Positions 35,056 to 44,036 are shown, counted from the first letter of the stretch. The stretch is 64,000 nt of DNA from Phocaeicola faecium (GCF_014837055.1 NZ_JACSPQ010000001.1:1235970-1299969), one strand, 5' to 3'. Notes: generated from the letters alone by a model not told the origin. Made by a program: numbers and translations.

Positions 35056-36546
35056 TTATTCTGCTCCTTTCTTTATCGCCTTCACCATGATACCTATTTC
35101 GGCTATCAGCAGCAGGGTAAACATCACAAGGAAGATAAAGAAGGTAGTCTGTACAGAACCTGCCTCCAGTTTTGACACGGCGGCATTGACCGGCAACATG
35201 TCTTGGATAGTCCACGGCTGACGTCCTACTTCTGCTACAATCCATCCTGCATGGCTGGCGATGTATGCCAACGGAATGGTCCACAAGGCTACGTAATGCA
35301 ACCAGTTTATTTCGCCCAGACGTTTCTTATAACTCAGGAACAGTATCAGGGCAAAGAAGGCTATGAAATACATTCCCAGTCCTACCATAACACGGAAAGC
35401 CCAGAACATCGTTCCTACATGAGGAACAAGTGTGGCTGTATCTTTAATGTATCCGTAACCGAAATAAGGCATGTTTTCTTCGATGGTTTGAAGTGCTTCG
35501 GCAGCGGCGGCCTCATCGCCCGACTGCTTGGCACTGCGGAAATCGGCAAGAGCCGAAATTGCTTTTTTACCGCGTACTATCTTTTCTTCGGCTGACAGGG
35601 CTACAGAACCGTCGGGCTGCTCATAGCCTCCATTCAGAATATTATTGATGCCCGGCACGTAACCCGATGCTTCGCGCGTGGCAAGGAAAGAAAGCATCTG
35701 AGGTATCTTGATAGGTCCTACTACGGTAAGCGGCTGATTGGTGCCTCCGTCGTACAGTCCTTCCATCACTGCCAGCTTCATCGGCTGCACTTGTGCCACC
35801 TGATAAGCGGATTTATCGCCCGTTGCAGCTGTAACCAATGCGGCAAACAGCCCCACACAGGCAGCCACACGGATACTGGCAAGCGCCAATTCTTTTTCGC
35901 GTTTCCGAAGCAAATACCACGCACTGACGCCGACAACAAACGCCGCACCTACAATCCAGCTGCTCAGTACCGTATGAAGAAATTTCATAACAGCCACAGG
36001 CGAGAATGCCACAGCCATAAAATCGACCATCTCGTTACGCATTGTTTCGGGGTTGAACTCCATTCCCACGGGATATTGCATCCATGAGTTTGCAACCAAA
36101 ATCCACCAAGCCGATATGGTTGCACCCAATCCGGTGAGCCATGTAGATGCCAAGTGGAACTTCTTGCTGACTTTGTTCCATCCGAAAAACATCACAGCCA
36201 CGAAAGTAGCTTCCATAAAGAAAGCCAGAATACCTTCTATCGCCAGCGGTGCACCGAATATATCGCCTACAAACCATGAGTAATTGCTCCAGTTCGTACC
36301 AAACTGAAATTCCAGTATTAACCCCGTAGCCACACCGATGGCGAAATTGATACCAAACAACTTCATCCAAAATTTGGCTGTCCGTTTCCAAAACTCATTT
36401 CCGGTGGTAACGTAAAGTGTTTCCATAATACCCATCACGACTGCCAGTCCTAACGTCAGAGGAACAAACAGCCAATGATAAATGGCAGTCAAGGCAAACT
36501 GTGCCCGTGCCCAGTCAATCATCGAAGTGTCAATAGTTTCTAACAT
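35056..36546 (-). CDS. cydA: Cytochrome bd quinol oxidase subunit I
   Basis: 496 residues. The N-terminal heme-ligand His is in LTAIYHWLFVPLTLGLAVVM, and the conserved GWIVAEVGRQPW motif is near the C-terminus. The quinol-binding loop (about residues 250-350) is long. It carries hemes b558, b595 and d in the inner membrane and gives an anaerobe oxygen scavenging and some respiration. It is 16 bp after the DUF4492 gene. Confidence 0.96.
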   Translation of the reverse strand: MLETIDTSMIDWARAQFALTAIYHWLFVPLTLGLAVVMGIMETLYVTTGNEFWKRTAKFWMKLFGINFAIGVATGLILEFQFGTNWSNYSWFVGDIFGAPLAIEGILAFFMEATFVAVMFFGWNKVSKKFHLASTWLTGLGATISAWWILVANSWMQYPVGMEFNPETMRNEMVDFMAVAFSPVAVMKFLHTVLSSWIVGAAFVVGVSAWYLLRKREKELALASIRVAACVGLFAALVTAATGDKSAYQVAQVQPMKLAVMEGLYDGGTNQPLTVVGPIKIPQMLSFLATREASGYVPGINNILNGGYEQPDGSVALSAEEKIVRGKKAISALADFRSAKQSGDEAAAAEALQTIEENMPYFGYGYIKDTATLVPHVGTMFWAFRVMVGLGMYFIAFFALILFLSYKKRLGEINWLHYVALWTIPLAYIASHAGWIVAEVGRQPWTIQDMLPVNAAVSKLEAGSVQTTFFIFLVMFTLLLIAEIGIMVKAIKKGAE

Positions 36547-36562
36547 AAAAATTCTCTTTTGT

Positions 36563-36778
36563 TTATTTCATTCTGTTGATTAATTCTGTTCCTACATAAT
36601 CTTGTTTTTCTTCCGTACTCTTTCCTTTCAAGAACGAAGGAAAGAAAAAGAGTTTCAGGATAAAAAACATCACGAACAGCTTTATCAATATTATGGCCCA
36701 CAAAGTACGCCCCCATGTCATCTCTTTGAAGCCATCCCGATAAAACCGATAAACGCTAATAAACTTTTCTTTAATCAT
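36563..36778 (-). CDS. DUF4492 small membrane protein linked to cytochrome bd
   Basis: 71 residues with one strong hydrophobic helix (LWAIILIKLFVMFFILKLFFF), an amphipathic start (IKEKFISVYRFYRDGFKEMTWG) and a charged tail. It matches DUF4492, which regularly precedes cydAB in Bacteroidetes. It may be a small accessory subunit like CydX, though it is longer and unrelated in sequence (inference). First gene of the operon. Confidence 0.9.
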   Translation of the reverse strand: MIKEKFISVYRFYRDGFKEMTWGRTLWAIILIKLFVMFFILKLFFFPSFLKGKSTEEKQDYVGTELINRMK

Positions 36779-36810
36779 AATCTATTTTTATAATGATTAC
36801 AAAGGAAAGA

Positions 36811-36847
36811 ATTTATCGGGAAAAAACAAGGGTTTGTCCCGATAAAT
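36811..36847. promoter_or_regulatory. Perfect inverted repeat between the cyd and efflux operons
   Basis: ATTTATCGGGA (36811-36821) and its exact complement (36837-36847), 15 nt apart, between the divergent starts. It lies upstream of the -33 element of the efflux promoter and about 35-70 bp upstream of the DUF4492 start. It is a candidate operator for either operon. Confidence 0.5.
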
Positions 36848-36866
36848 TGTGCGAAAATCTATCTCT

Positions 36867-36898
36867 TTTGTATTTCCGATGACAGACGTTTAGTTTTG
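36867..36898 (+). promoter_or_regulatory. Promoter of the TolC-MacAB-type operon
   Basis: TTTG (36867-36870), a 20-bp spacer and TAGTTTTG (36891-36898): a complete -33/-7 pair, 23 bp before the start codon. Confidence 0.8.
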
Positions 36899-36921
36899 CA
36901 TCAGATAATTTAAAAAAGAGA

Positions 36922-38268
36922 ATGATGAAACAACAAAGTCTGTTATTTACCGCTTTGCTTACTTCTGCCTTGTCACTGTCGGCTCAAGAAGATAAGCAAT
37001 GGACATTGGAAGACTGCATAAACTACGCATTGGAGAAAAACATCCAACTCCAACAAAACAAAATTTCGTTGCAAGAAAGCGAAGAAGACGTTAAGGAGGC
37101 TAAAGCTGCGCTCTTTCCGAGTCTGTCTTTCAGTACAGGACATAACGTAGTAAACCGCCCTTACCAAGAGAACAGTTCAACGGTGAGCGGTACGGAGATT
37201 ATCAGCAGCGACAGCAAAACTACATACAGCGGAAACTATGGGCTGAATGCACAATGGACGTTATGGAACGGAAACCAACGTTTGAACAACATCAAACAGC
37301 AGAAAACCAACCGCGAGATTGCCCAACTGACTGTTGCCGAAACCGAAAACATGCTGAAAGAACAAATAGCACAACTGTTTATCCAGATTCTTTATGCGGA
37401 TGAATCGATTGCCATCAACAAAGGCACAGTGGAAGTAAGCCGCGCTACTTACGAACGTGCACAAGAGTTGTTTAAAGAAGGAAGCATCTCAAAAGCTGAC
37501 TTGGCACAACTCGAAGCGCAGCTCAGTAACGATGAATATCAACTGGTTACTTCGGAATCGACTTTACGCAACTATAAATTGCAGCTGAAGCAGCTTTTAG
37601 AGCTGGATAATACGAAAGAAATGAGTCTTGTGCTTCCGCATATCAGCGATGAGCATGTGATGGAGTTACTTCCTTCGCAGACGGATGTATACCAGACGGC
37701 ACTGGCTACGCGGCCGGAGATAAAAAGCAGCAAGCTGGACATTGACAATGCCAAACTTGCCATTTCTTCTGCCAAAGCGGGATACATGCCTACCATCAGC
37801 CTGTCGGCATCTACTTCGAGCACGACAAACAGTTCGAGCAGTAACAACTGGACGCAGCAAATGAAATACGGATGGAACAACATGATAGGATTGAGCCTGA
37901 GTCTCCCTATCTTCGACCAACGGCAGACGAAAACCTCCATACGCAAGGCACGCCTCCAGTACGACACCACGCAGCTCAACCTCATCAATGCGCAAAAGGA
38001 GCTTTACTCCACCATTGAAAGTCTTTATTTAGATGCACTGAATGCGCAACAACAATACGTGGCGGCTGAAACAAAACTGAAAAGCAGCCAGACTAGCTTC
38101 GACATGGTAAGCGAACAGTTTAATTTAGGCATGAAAAACACCGTAGAACTGCTTACCGAAAAAAACAACTTGCTCAGTGCGCAGCAACAGCGCATACAGG
38201 CTAAGTATATGGCAATACTGAACCGAACCTTACTTAATTTTTATGCCGGTCAAGAAATTGAATTATAA
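36922..38268 (+). CDS. TolC-family outer-membrane efflux protein
   Basis: 448 residues with a signal peptide (LLFTALLTSALSLSAQ). Two repeats of coiled-coil alpha-barrel plus beta-strands follow; WTLEDCINYALEKNIQLQQNK is the standard first helix. It forms the outer-membrane duct of the tripartite exporter encoded by the next three genes. The start is a double ATG (36922 or 36925). The gap to the adaptor gene is 19 bp. Confidence 0.94.
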   Translation: MMKQQSLLFTALLTSALSLSAQEDKQWTLEDCINYALEKNIQLQQNKISLQESEEDVKEAKAALFPSLSFSTGHNVVNRPYQENSSTVSGTEIISSDSKTTYSGNYGLNAQWTLWNGNQRLNNIKQQKTNREIAQLTVAETENMLKEQIAQLFIQILYADESIAINKGTVEVSRATYERAQELFKEGSISKADLAQLEAQLSNDEYQLVTSESTLRNYKLQLKQLLELDNTKEMSLVLPHISDEHVMELLPSQTDVYQTALATRPEIKSSKLDIDNAKLAISSAKAGYMPTISLSASTSSTTNSSSSNNWTQQMKYGWNNMIGLSLSLPIFDQRQTKTSIRKARLQYDTTQLNLINAQKELYSTIESLYLDALNAQQQYVAAETKLKSSQTSFDMVSEQFNLGMKNTVELLTEKNNLLSAQQQRIQAKYMAILNRTLLNFYAGQEIEL

Positions 38269-38287
38269 AAAATAACGAACTAAAGAT

Positions 38288-39517
38288 ATGAATAAAAAGA
38301 AAGTCATTATCACAGTTACCGCAGCCGTAGTCTTGATTGCCGGCGGAGTGTGGATATTCGGCGGACAAAAGGCGCAAAATAAGGTAGACTTTGTTACCGA
38401 AGCCGTCCAAAAAGGAAATGTCAGCAATTCAATTACAGCAACAGGAACCATCGAGCCTGTAACGGAAGTTGAAGTAGGTACGCAGGTATCGGGTATCATC
38501 GATAAAATTTACGTCGACTATAACTCGGTGGTAAAAGAAGGCGAGGTTATCGCTGAAATGGATAAGGTAACGCTGCTAAGCGACCTTCAGTCGGCTAAGG
38601 CTTCGTACGACGGGGCTAAGGCGGAATATGAGTACCAAGAAAAGTTGTACAAGCGTAACCGCACACTACACGAAAAACAGCTTATCAGCGATACCGACTA
38701 CGAAGAAAGCGTTTATAACTACCAGCGTGCGCTGGCCACTTACGAGCAGAACAAAGCGGAGCTGGCTAAGGCAGAACGAAACCTGTCGTACGCCACAATC
38801 ACTTCGCCCATCAACGGGGTAGTAACCAGCAAAGATGTGGAAGAAGGGCAAACCGTTGCGTCAGGGTTTGAAACTCCGACACTGTTCAACATCGCTGCCG
38901 ACCTGACCAAAATGCAAGTAGTAGCAGATGTAGACGAGGCTGACATAGCCGGGGTGAAAGACAGCGCGCGCGTAACATTTACCGTCGATGCTTACCCCGA
39001 CGATGTATTCGAAGGCATCGTCCGCCAGATACGTTTAGGAAGCACAAACAGTTCATCGAGCAGTAGCAGCAGTAGCAGCACAAGCGAAACGGTGGTTACC
39101 TACGAAGTGGTGATAACAGCCGATAATCCCGAACTGAAACTGAAACCCCGACTGACAGCGAACGTAACCATCTATACCAACTCGCGCGAAAACGTACTCG
39201 TGGTGCCTAACAAAGCCTTACGCTTTACACCGGAAAAATCGCTTGCCGGGAAACGGGCCATCAACGACTGCGAAGCGCAATATAAAGTGTGGACCATGGA
39301 TGAAACGGGCTTTACGGCGCACCCCGTTCAAACGGGTATAAGCGACGGGATTCATACCGAAATAACCGGCGGCATCAGCGAAGGTACGGAAGTGGTAACC
39401 GAAACGGTACTGAAGAACGAAATGCCCGCCATAGAATCTGCTGAAGGCGAAAGCGAACGCAGCCCATTCATGCCGGGACCTCCGGACAGAAACAAGAAAG
39501 ACAACGATAAAAAATAA
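38288..39517 (+). CDS. Periplasmic adaptor protein, MacA/HlyD family
   Basis: 409 residues. N-terminal anchor (VIITVTAAVVLIAGGVWIFGG), then the lipoyl/barrel-sandwich halves (TGTIEPVTEVEVGTQVSGII and ATITSPINGVVTSKDVEEG) flanking a hairpin of about 95 residues, then beta-barrel and membrane-proximal domains. A run of ten serines near residue 260 within a loop is unusual. It bridges the MacB-type transporter and the TolC protein. The short spacing to both neighbours supports one transcript. Confidence 0.93.
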   Translation: MNKKKVIITVTAAVVLIAGGVWIFGGQKAQNKVDFVTEAVQKGNVSNSITATGTIEPVTEVEVGTQVSGIIDKIYVDYNSVVKEGEVIAEMDKVTLLSDLQSAKASYDGAKAEYEYQEKLYKRNRTLHEKQLISDTDYEESVYNYQRALATYEQNKAELAKAERNLSYATITSPINGVVTSKDVEEGQTVASGFETPTLFNIAADLTKMQVVADVDEADIAGVKDSARVTFTVDAYPDDVFEGIVRQIRLGSTNSSSSSSSSSSTSETVVTYEVVITADNPELKLKPRLTANVTIYTNSRENVLVVPNKALRFTPEKSLAGKRAINDCEAQYKVWTMDETGFTAHPVQTGISDGIHTEITGGISEGTEVVTETVLKNEMPAIESAEGESERSPFMPGPPDRNKKDNDKK

Positions 39518-39536
39518 GCGGCAGGAGGAACATGCC

Positions 39537-40283
39537 ATGAGCAAAACTGTTATTGAACTGCAAAACATCAAGCGCAACTTCCAAGTGGGCGATGAAACGG
39601 TACACGCACTGCGGGGCATCTCGTTTTCCATCCAAGAGGGCGAGTTTGTTACCATCATGGGTACGTCCGGCTCCGGCAAGTCTACGCTGCTGAACACGTT
39701 AGGATGTCTTGACACGCCTACAAGCGGCGAATACCTGCTCGACGGGGTAAGCGTGCGCACCATGTCGAAGCCTCAACGGGCTATCCTGCGTAACCGGAAA
39801 ATCGGGTTCGTATTCCAGAACTATAATTTGCTGCCGAAAACCACGGCTGTGGAAAACGTGGAATTGCCGCTGATGTATAACTCATCGGTTTCGGCAGCCG
39901 AACGGCGCAAACGTGCCATCGATGCACTGATTGCCGTGGGACTGGGCGATAGGCTGGAGCATAAGTCGAATCAGATGTCGGGCGGACAGATGCAGCGCGT
40001 GGCAATAGCGCGCGCACTGGTCAACAACCCCGCCGTTATCCTTGCCGATGAAGCAACGGGAAACCTCGACACACGTACTTCATTCGAAATTCTGGTACTT
40101 TTCCAGAAGCTACACGCCGAAGGACGTACCATAATCTTCGTAACCCATAACCCGGAAATTGCACAATACAGCAGCCGAAACATCCGCTTGCGCGACGGAC
40201 ATGTGATTGAAGATAAAACCAATCCGAAAATCCTTTCGGCAGCCGAAGCATTGGCCGCTTTGCCCGTCAGCACAGACGACTGA
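39537..40283 (+). CDS. ABC transporter ATP-binding protein, MacB/LolD type
   Basis: 248 residues, complete ABC ATPase: Walker A GTSGSGKSTLLN (about residue 41), Q-loop NYNLLPKTTAVENVELPL, signature MSGGQMQRVAIARALV, Walker B VILADEATGNLD. Length and ENVELPL pattern fit the MacB/LolD subgroup. It pairs with the separate permease 137 bp downstream, so the MacB function is split over two genes here. Confidence 0.94.
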   Translation: MSKTVIELQNIKRNFQVGDETVHALRGISFSIQEGEFVTIMGTSGSGKSTLLNTLGCLDTPTSGEYLLDGVSVRTMSKPQRAILRNRKIGFVFQNYNLLPKTTAVENVELPLMYNSSVSAAERRKRAIDALIAVGLGDRLEHKSNQMSGGQMQRVAIARALVNNPAVILADEATGNLDTRTSFEILVLFQKLHAEGRTIIFVTHNPEIAQYSSRNIRLRDGHVIEDKTNPKILSAAEALAALPVSTDD

Positions 40284-40312
40284 AAAAACATGCGGAAGAA
40301 CCGAGGCTAACA

Positions 40313-40380
40313 AGCCGATGCGTACATGAACACTACGGGTAGAACCAACCAACGCTACCCGAAATGTTTTCATGAACATC
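40313..40380. repeat. Dispersed hairpin repeat, copy E, inside the efflux operon
   Basis: CTACGGGTAG, then AACCAACCAACG, then CTACCCGAA: a 7-bp core hairpin CGGGTAG/CTACCCG extended by CATGAAC and TTCATG on the outside. It lies in the 137-bp gap between the ATPase and permease genes. Confidence 0.6.
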
Positions 40381-40420
40381 AGGTACACGGTATATACTTA
40401 TATTTCAATTAGTTACATAT

Positions 40421-41641
40421 ATGAACGGAACAAATCTTTTCAAAATAGCACTTCGAGCGTTGGCAAACAATAAAACGCGAGCCTTCCTCACCATGCTGGG
40501 CATCATCATCGGTGTAGCAGCCGTAATAGCCATGCTCGCCATCGGTCAAGGCTCGAAACGAAGCATACAAAAGCAAATCTCTGAAATGGGCTCGAACATG
40601 ATTATGATTCATCCGGGAGCTGAAATGCGTGGAGGTGTACGCCAAGACCCGTCGTCAATGCAAACGTTGAAACTTGAAAACTACGAAACGCTGCGCGACG
40701 AATGTATGTACATTTCTGCCATCAGTCCCGATGTCTCTGCTTCCGGACAGCTTATTTCAGGTTCAAACAACTATCCTTCTTCGGTCAGCGGCGTGAGTCG
40801 CGGATACCTTGACATCCGACAGCTCAGCGTGGAACAGGGAGAGATGTTTACCGACGAAGACATCCGTACGGCTGCCAAAGTATGCGTTATTGGTAAAACG
40901 ATTGTAGATAACCTCTTTCCCGATGGCACTGACCCTATCGGGAAAGTAATCCGTTGCAGCCAAGTTCCATTGCGTGTGGTAGGCGTACTGAAATCGAAGG
41001 GTTACAACTCAATGGGTATGGACCAAGACGATGTGGTACTGGCACCTTACACCACGGTGATGAAACGACTGTTGGCACAGACGTATCTGGGCGGCGTATT
41101 TGCTTCGGCTCTGACCGAAGACATGACGGAAGAAGCCGTAGACGAAATAACAACCATCTTGCGCCGCGAGCATAAACTGAAGGAAACAGACGATGATGAC
41201 TTTACCATACGCACACAGCAGGAACTGAGCTCGATGCTGAATACTACTACCGACCTGATGACCACGCTGCTGGCTTGCATAGCAGGCATCTCGCTGGTGG
41301 TAGGCGGCATCGGTATCATGAATATCATGTATGTTTCGGTAACGGAACGTACGCGCGAAATCGGGCTGCGCATGTCGGTGGGAGCACGCGGGATTGACAT
41401 CCTGTCGCAATTCCTCATCGAGTCCATCCTAATCAGCATAACGGGCGGAATCATCGGGGTGATACTGGGCTGCGGAGCAAGTTTCGTAATCAAGTCGGTA
41501 GCACACTGGCCGGTATTCATACAGCCGTGGAGTGTATTGCTCTCGTTTGCGGTATGTACGCTTACCGGAGTATTCTTCGGATGGTATCCGGCGAAAAAGG
41601 CGGCCGACCTCGACCCCATCGAAGCGCTCCGCTACGAATAA
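40421..41641 (+). CDS. MacB-like ABC permease
   Basis: 406 residues. One N-terminal helix (FLTMLGIIIGVAAVIAMLAIG), a large periplasmic MacB_PCD domain (about 45-260), then the FtsX domain with three helices (LLACIAGISLVVGGIGIMNIM onward; GLRMSVGARGIDILSQFLIES). It couples ATP use in the cytoplasm to export through the adaptor and TolC. The substrate is not readable; macrolides or peptides are typical for the family. A long-loop terminator follows, before the sensor-kinase gene. Confidence 0.92.
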   Translation: MNGTNLFKIALRALANNKTRAFLTMLGIIIGVAAVIAMLAIGQGSKRSIQKQISEMGSNMIMIHPGAEMRGGVRQDPSSMQTLKLENYETLRDECMYISAISPDVSASGQLISGSNNYPSSVSGVSRGYLDIRQLSVEQGEMFTDEDIRTAAKVCVIGKTIVDNLFPDGTDPIGKVIRCSQVPLRVVGVLKSKGYNSMGMDQDDVVLAPYTTVMKRLLAQTYLGGVFASALTEDMTEEAVDEITTILRREHKLKETDDDDFTIRTQQELSSMLNTTTDLMTTLLACIAGISLVVGGIGIMNIMYVSVTERTREIGLRMSVGARGIDILSQFLIESILISITGGIIGVILGCGASFVIKSVAHWPVFIQPWSVLLSFAVCTLTGVFFGWYPAKKAADLDPIEALRYE

Positions 41642-41679
41642 CATCGGAACTACTTTGTTCTTCATAACTTTGGTTTCCT

Positions 41680-41755
41680 GAACCGGCTGCATGTGATGAC
41701 ACGGAATATGTTCTCCATCGTACTTCTCTGTCGATAGCAGCCGGTTCTTTTTTTT
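41680..41755 (+). terminator. Terminator of the efflux operon
   Basis: Perfect 11-bp stem (GAACCGGCTGC at 41680-41690, complement at 41737-41747) with a 46-nt loop, followed by eight Ts. Confidence 0.75.
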
Positions 41756-41768
41756 AATGAAAAACATT

Positions 41769-41776
41769 TATCTTTG
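41769..41776 (+). promoter_or_regulatory. -7 promoter element for the kinase-regulator pair
   Basis: TATCTTTG, a full match to TAnnTTTG, directly after the preceding terminator. It lies inside the longest frame of the kinase gene, which is why the later ATG at 41802 is chosen as the start. Confidence 0.6.
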
Positions 41777-41801
41777 TATATCCAATCCTACTCAGAAACT
41801 T

Positions 41802-42857
41802 ATGAAAACAATCAACTCTATCCACCGCAGTCCGTTCATACCTCTTATCCATGTCATTTGCTGGGGAATGGTTTTCTTTTTCCCGTTGTTTTTCACCCAG
41901 CGAGACAACGGTACTATCGACTGGTATGCTTTCTGGCATCACAGCCTGATGCCCATTACGCTATGTACCATCTTCTACCTGAACTACTTTTTATTCATTC
42001 CCCGGCTATTATTCAGCAACCACCAGAAACGTTTCTTGCTGGTTAATTTGGTCGTAATATGCCTGCTCACGTTAGGGATGCGTTATTGGAACAATATCCA
42101 CTTCCCTCCCCCTCCTCCTTTCGACCGGCACATACCTCCGCAGTATATATTCTACCTGCGCGATATGGCGAGCCTCATATTCTGTGCCGGACTAAGCGTT
42201 GCCATCCGCATGAGTATGCGCTGGAGCGAAGCCGAAGAAGAACGCCGCGAAGCTGTGAAAAGCCGTACGGAAGCGGAACTGAAAAACCTGCGCAACCAGA
42301 TGAATCCGCATTTCCTGCTCAACACGCTGAATAACATCTATGCCCTGATAGCCTTCGACACCGAAAAGGCACAACAGGCGGTGCAGGAGCTTAGCAAACT
42401 GCTGCGCTACGTGCTGTACGACAATCAGCAGATGTTCGTCCCTCTGAGCAAAGAAATAGAGTTCATCCGAAACTACATCGAACTGATGCGCATCCGCATG
42501 TCGCCTTTGGTACGCATCGAAACCCGATTCGACGTTAAGCCAGACAGCCAGACGCTTATCGCTCCGCTAATCTTCATCTCGCTGATTGAAAACGCATTCA
42601 AACATGGCATATCGCCTACCGAACCCAGTTTTGTGAGCATCTCCATCAGCGAAACCACAGGACAAATCTCCTGCCTGATAAGAAACAGCAACTATCCCAA
42701 ATCGGTAACCGACAAAAGCGGTTCGGGTATCGGATTGGAACAGGTAAGAAAGCGTTTGGAACTGATATACTCCGGACATTATTCATGGAACCGGAGCATA
42801 AGCGATGATAATAAAGTATACGAATCTTCAATAACCATAACCCTTAATCCTGCATAA
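41802..42857 (+). CDS. LytS/YehU-type sensor histidine kinase
   Basis: 351 residues from ATG 41802 (an upstream ATG at 41757 would precede the transcription start). Four membrane helices (about 10-170) are followed by a His_kinase domain with phospho-acceptor His in RNQMNPHFLLNTLNNIYAL, an N-box SLIENAFKHG and a G-box SGSGIGLEQVRKRL. It senses an unknown signal at the membrane and passes phosphate to the LytTR regulator that starts 4 bp after its stop. The efflux operon just upstream is a possible target (inference). Confidence 0.92.
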   Translation: MKTINSIHRSPFIPLIHVICWGMVFFFPLFFTQRDNGTIDWYAFWHHSLMPITLCTIFYLNYFLFIPRLLFSNHQKRFLLVNLVVICLLTLGMRYWNNIHFPPPPPFDRHIPPQYIFYLRDMASLIFCAGLSVAIRMSMRWSEAEEERREAVKSRTEAELKNLRNQMNPHFLLNTLNNIYALIAFDTEKAQQAVQELSKLLRYVLYDNQQMFVPLSKEIEFIRNYIELMRIRMSPLVRIETRFDVKPDSQTLIAPLIFISLIENAFKHGISPTEPSFVSISISETTGQISCLIRNSNYPKSVTDKSGSGIGLEQVRKRLELIYSGHYSWNRSISDDNKVYESSITITLNPA

Positions 42858-42861
42858 AACC

Positions 42862-43578
42862 ATGACTTTACGTTGCGCCATCGTAGACGATGAACCCCTC
42901 GCCCTCGGACTATTGCAAAGCTATGTTCAGAAAACTCCCATGCTGCAATTATGTGGCGCCTATTCCAGTGCAATCCAAGCAATGAAAGCACTCCCCGAAA
43001 ACCCCGTAGATTTATTATTTCTCGACATACAAATGCCCGATTTAAACGGTTTGGAATTTTCCCGGATGGTTCCTGCCACTACCCGTATCGTATTTACCAC
43101 AGCCTTTGAGCAATATGCCATTAACGGCTATCGTGTAAACGCCCTCGACTATCTTTTAAAGCCTATCAGCTACACAGATTTCATGGAAGCGGTCAATAAA
43201 GCAATCCAATGGTTCGAATTAAGTCCCAAAGGAAACACTTCGCCCGTAACAGACTCTACTTACATTTATGTGAAAAGCGATTACAAACTGATACAAATAG
43301 AACTTGATAAAATACTTTACATCGAAGGACTGAAGGACTATATAAAAATTCACACCGAAGACAATCCCCGCCCCGTACTTTCTTTGGTCAGCATGAAAGT
43401 AATGGAAGAAAAGCTACCTTCCGAACGTTTTATTCGTGTACACCGTTCTTTTATCGTACAAAAACAAAAGATAAAAATCATAGACAAAGGACGGATTGTT
43501 TTCGGGAAAGAATACATCCCAATTTCGGACAGTTACAAGCAAGAGCTTCAAAATTATGTTAACGAACATATAATTTGA
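42862..43578 (+). CDS. LytTR-family response regulator
   Basis: 238 residues. Receiver domain with acidic pair DDE near residue 10 and phospho-acceptor Asp55 in LLFLDIQMPDL; the switch Lys is in YLLKPI. A C-terminal LytTR DNA-binding domain follows (about 135-235; ILYIEGLKDYIKIH, FIRVHRSFIV). It is the output partner of the kinase immediately before it. A palindrome plus T run 7-28 bp after the stop may terminate the transcript. Confidence 0.94.
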   Translation: MTLRCAIVDDEPLALGLLQSYVQKTPMLQLCGAYSSAIQAMKALPENPVDLLFLDIQMPDLNGLEFSRMVPATTRIVFTTAFEQYAINGYRVNALDYLLKPISYTDFMEAVNKAIQWFELSPKGNTSPVTDSTYIYVKSDYKLIQIELDKILYIEGLKDYIKIHTEDNPRPVLSLVSMKVMEEKLPSERFIRVHRSFIVQKQKIKIIDKGRIVFGKEYIPISDSYKQELQNYVNEHII

Positions 43579-43638
43579 AGTGAAGTTAAATATTTAACGT
43601 TTTTTTACCGCACAAAATAAACTTTTTTGTGCATGACC

Positions 43639-43670
43639 TTTGCTTGGTATAAATTTAAGGTCTATATTTG
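43639..43670 (+). promoter_or_regulatory. Promoter of the candidate small RNA
   Basis: TTTG (43639-43642), a 20-bp spacer and TATATTTG (43663-43670): a complete -33/-7 pair with no open reading frame downstream. Confidence 0.7.
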
Positions 43671-43673
43671 TGG

Positions 43674-43789
43674 TGTACATAATACGGAAGTTGTGAAACT
43701 TCCCATTTTAGAATAGTTTAGTTAAGTCTAGTTTAGTTTTTGTGTTGTGATACTCCAACCATTAGAGAATGGCTGGAGTATCTTTTTTT
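43674..43789 (+). ncRNA. Candidate small RNA, about 116 nt
   Basis: A full promoter ends at 43670, predicting a start near 43674. The transcript would contain a 7-bp hairpin with a four-base loop (GGAAGTT-GTGA-AACTTCC, 43686-43703), a U-rich single-stranded middle with the direct repeat TAGTTTAGT (43714-43722 and 43729-43737), and a strong terminator hairpin (43749-43782, one mismatch in 13 pairs) with seven Ts. No ribosome-binding site or useful start codon is present. It lies between the LytTR gene and dnaA. No known RNA family is recognised. The alternative is an untranslated stretch tied to a neighbour, but the next gene faces the other way. Confidence 0.55.
43749..43789 (+). terminator. 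Intrinsic terminator of the candidate small RNA
   Basis: GATACTCCAACCA (43749-43761) pairs with TGGCTGGAGTATC (43770-43782) with one mismatch, followed by seven Ts. Confidence 0.85.
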
Positions 43790-43810
43790 CAGTACTTCAG
43801 AAACTAGAGA

Positions 43811-43862
43811 AAAGGATTTTCAGAACCCCAAAAAGCTACCGCATAGTAGTCTGCTAAGTAGA
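43811..43862. repeat. Dispersed hairpin repeat, copy F (degenerate)
   Basis: Contains GGATTTTC and AGCTACCGCATAGTAG, words shared with the other copies, but no long stem is left. Confidence 0.4.
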
Positions 43863-43976
43863 TAACAATCATATAGAACAATCTTTCATCGGGAAAGTCT
43901 CCCTACGTAAAATAAAAGAATGCTTTTGGAGAAATATTCAAGAAAAAAATAAGATAGGTATAGGAATAATATAATT

Positions 43977-44036
43977 TTGCCGGAAATACACGAAGTACCT
44001 TATCGTTCGTATCATTACTTCGTATAGTTCCGGCAA
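43977..44036 (-). terminator. Hairpin after dnaA
   Basis: TTGCCGGAA (43977-43985) and its complement (44028-44036) close a hairpin whose inner part also pairs (CGAAGTA/TACTTCG). It starts 5 bp after the dnaA stop and is followed on the minus strand by T/A-rich sequence. Confidence 0.7.
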
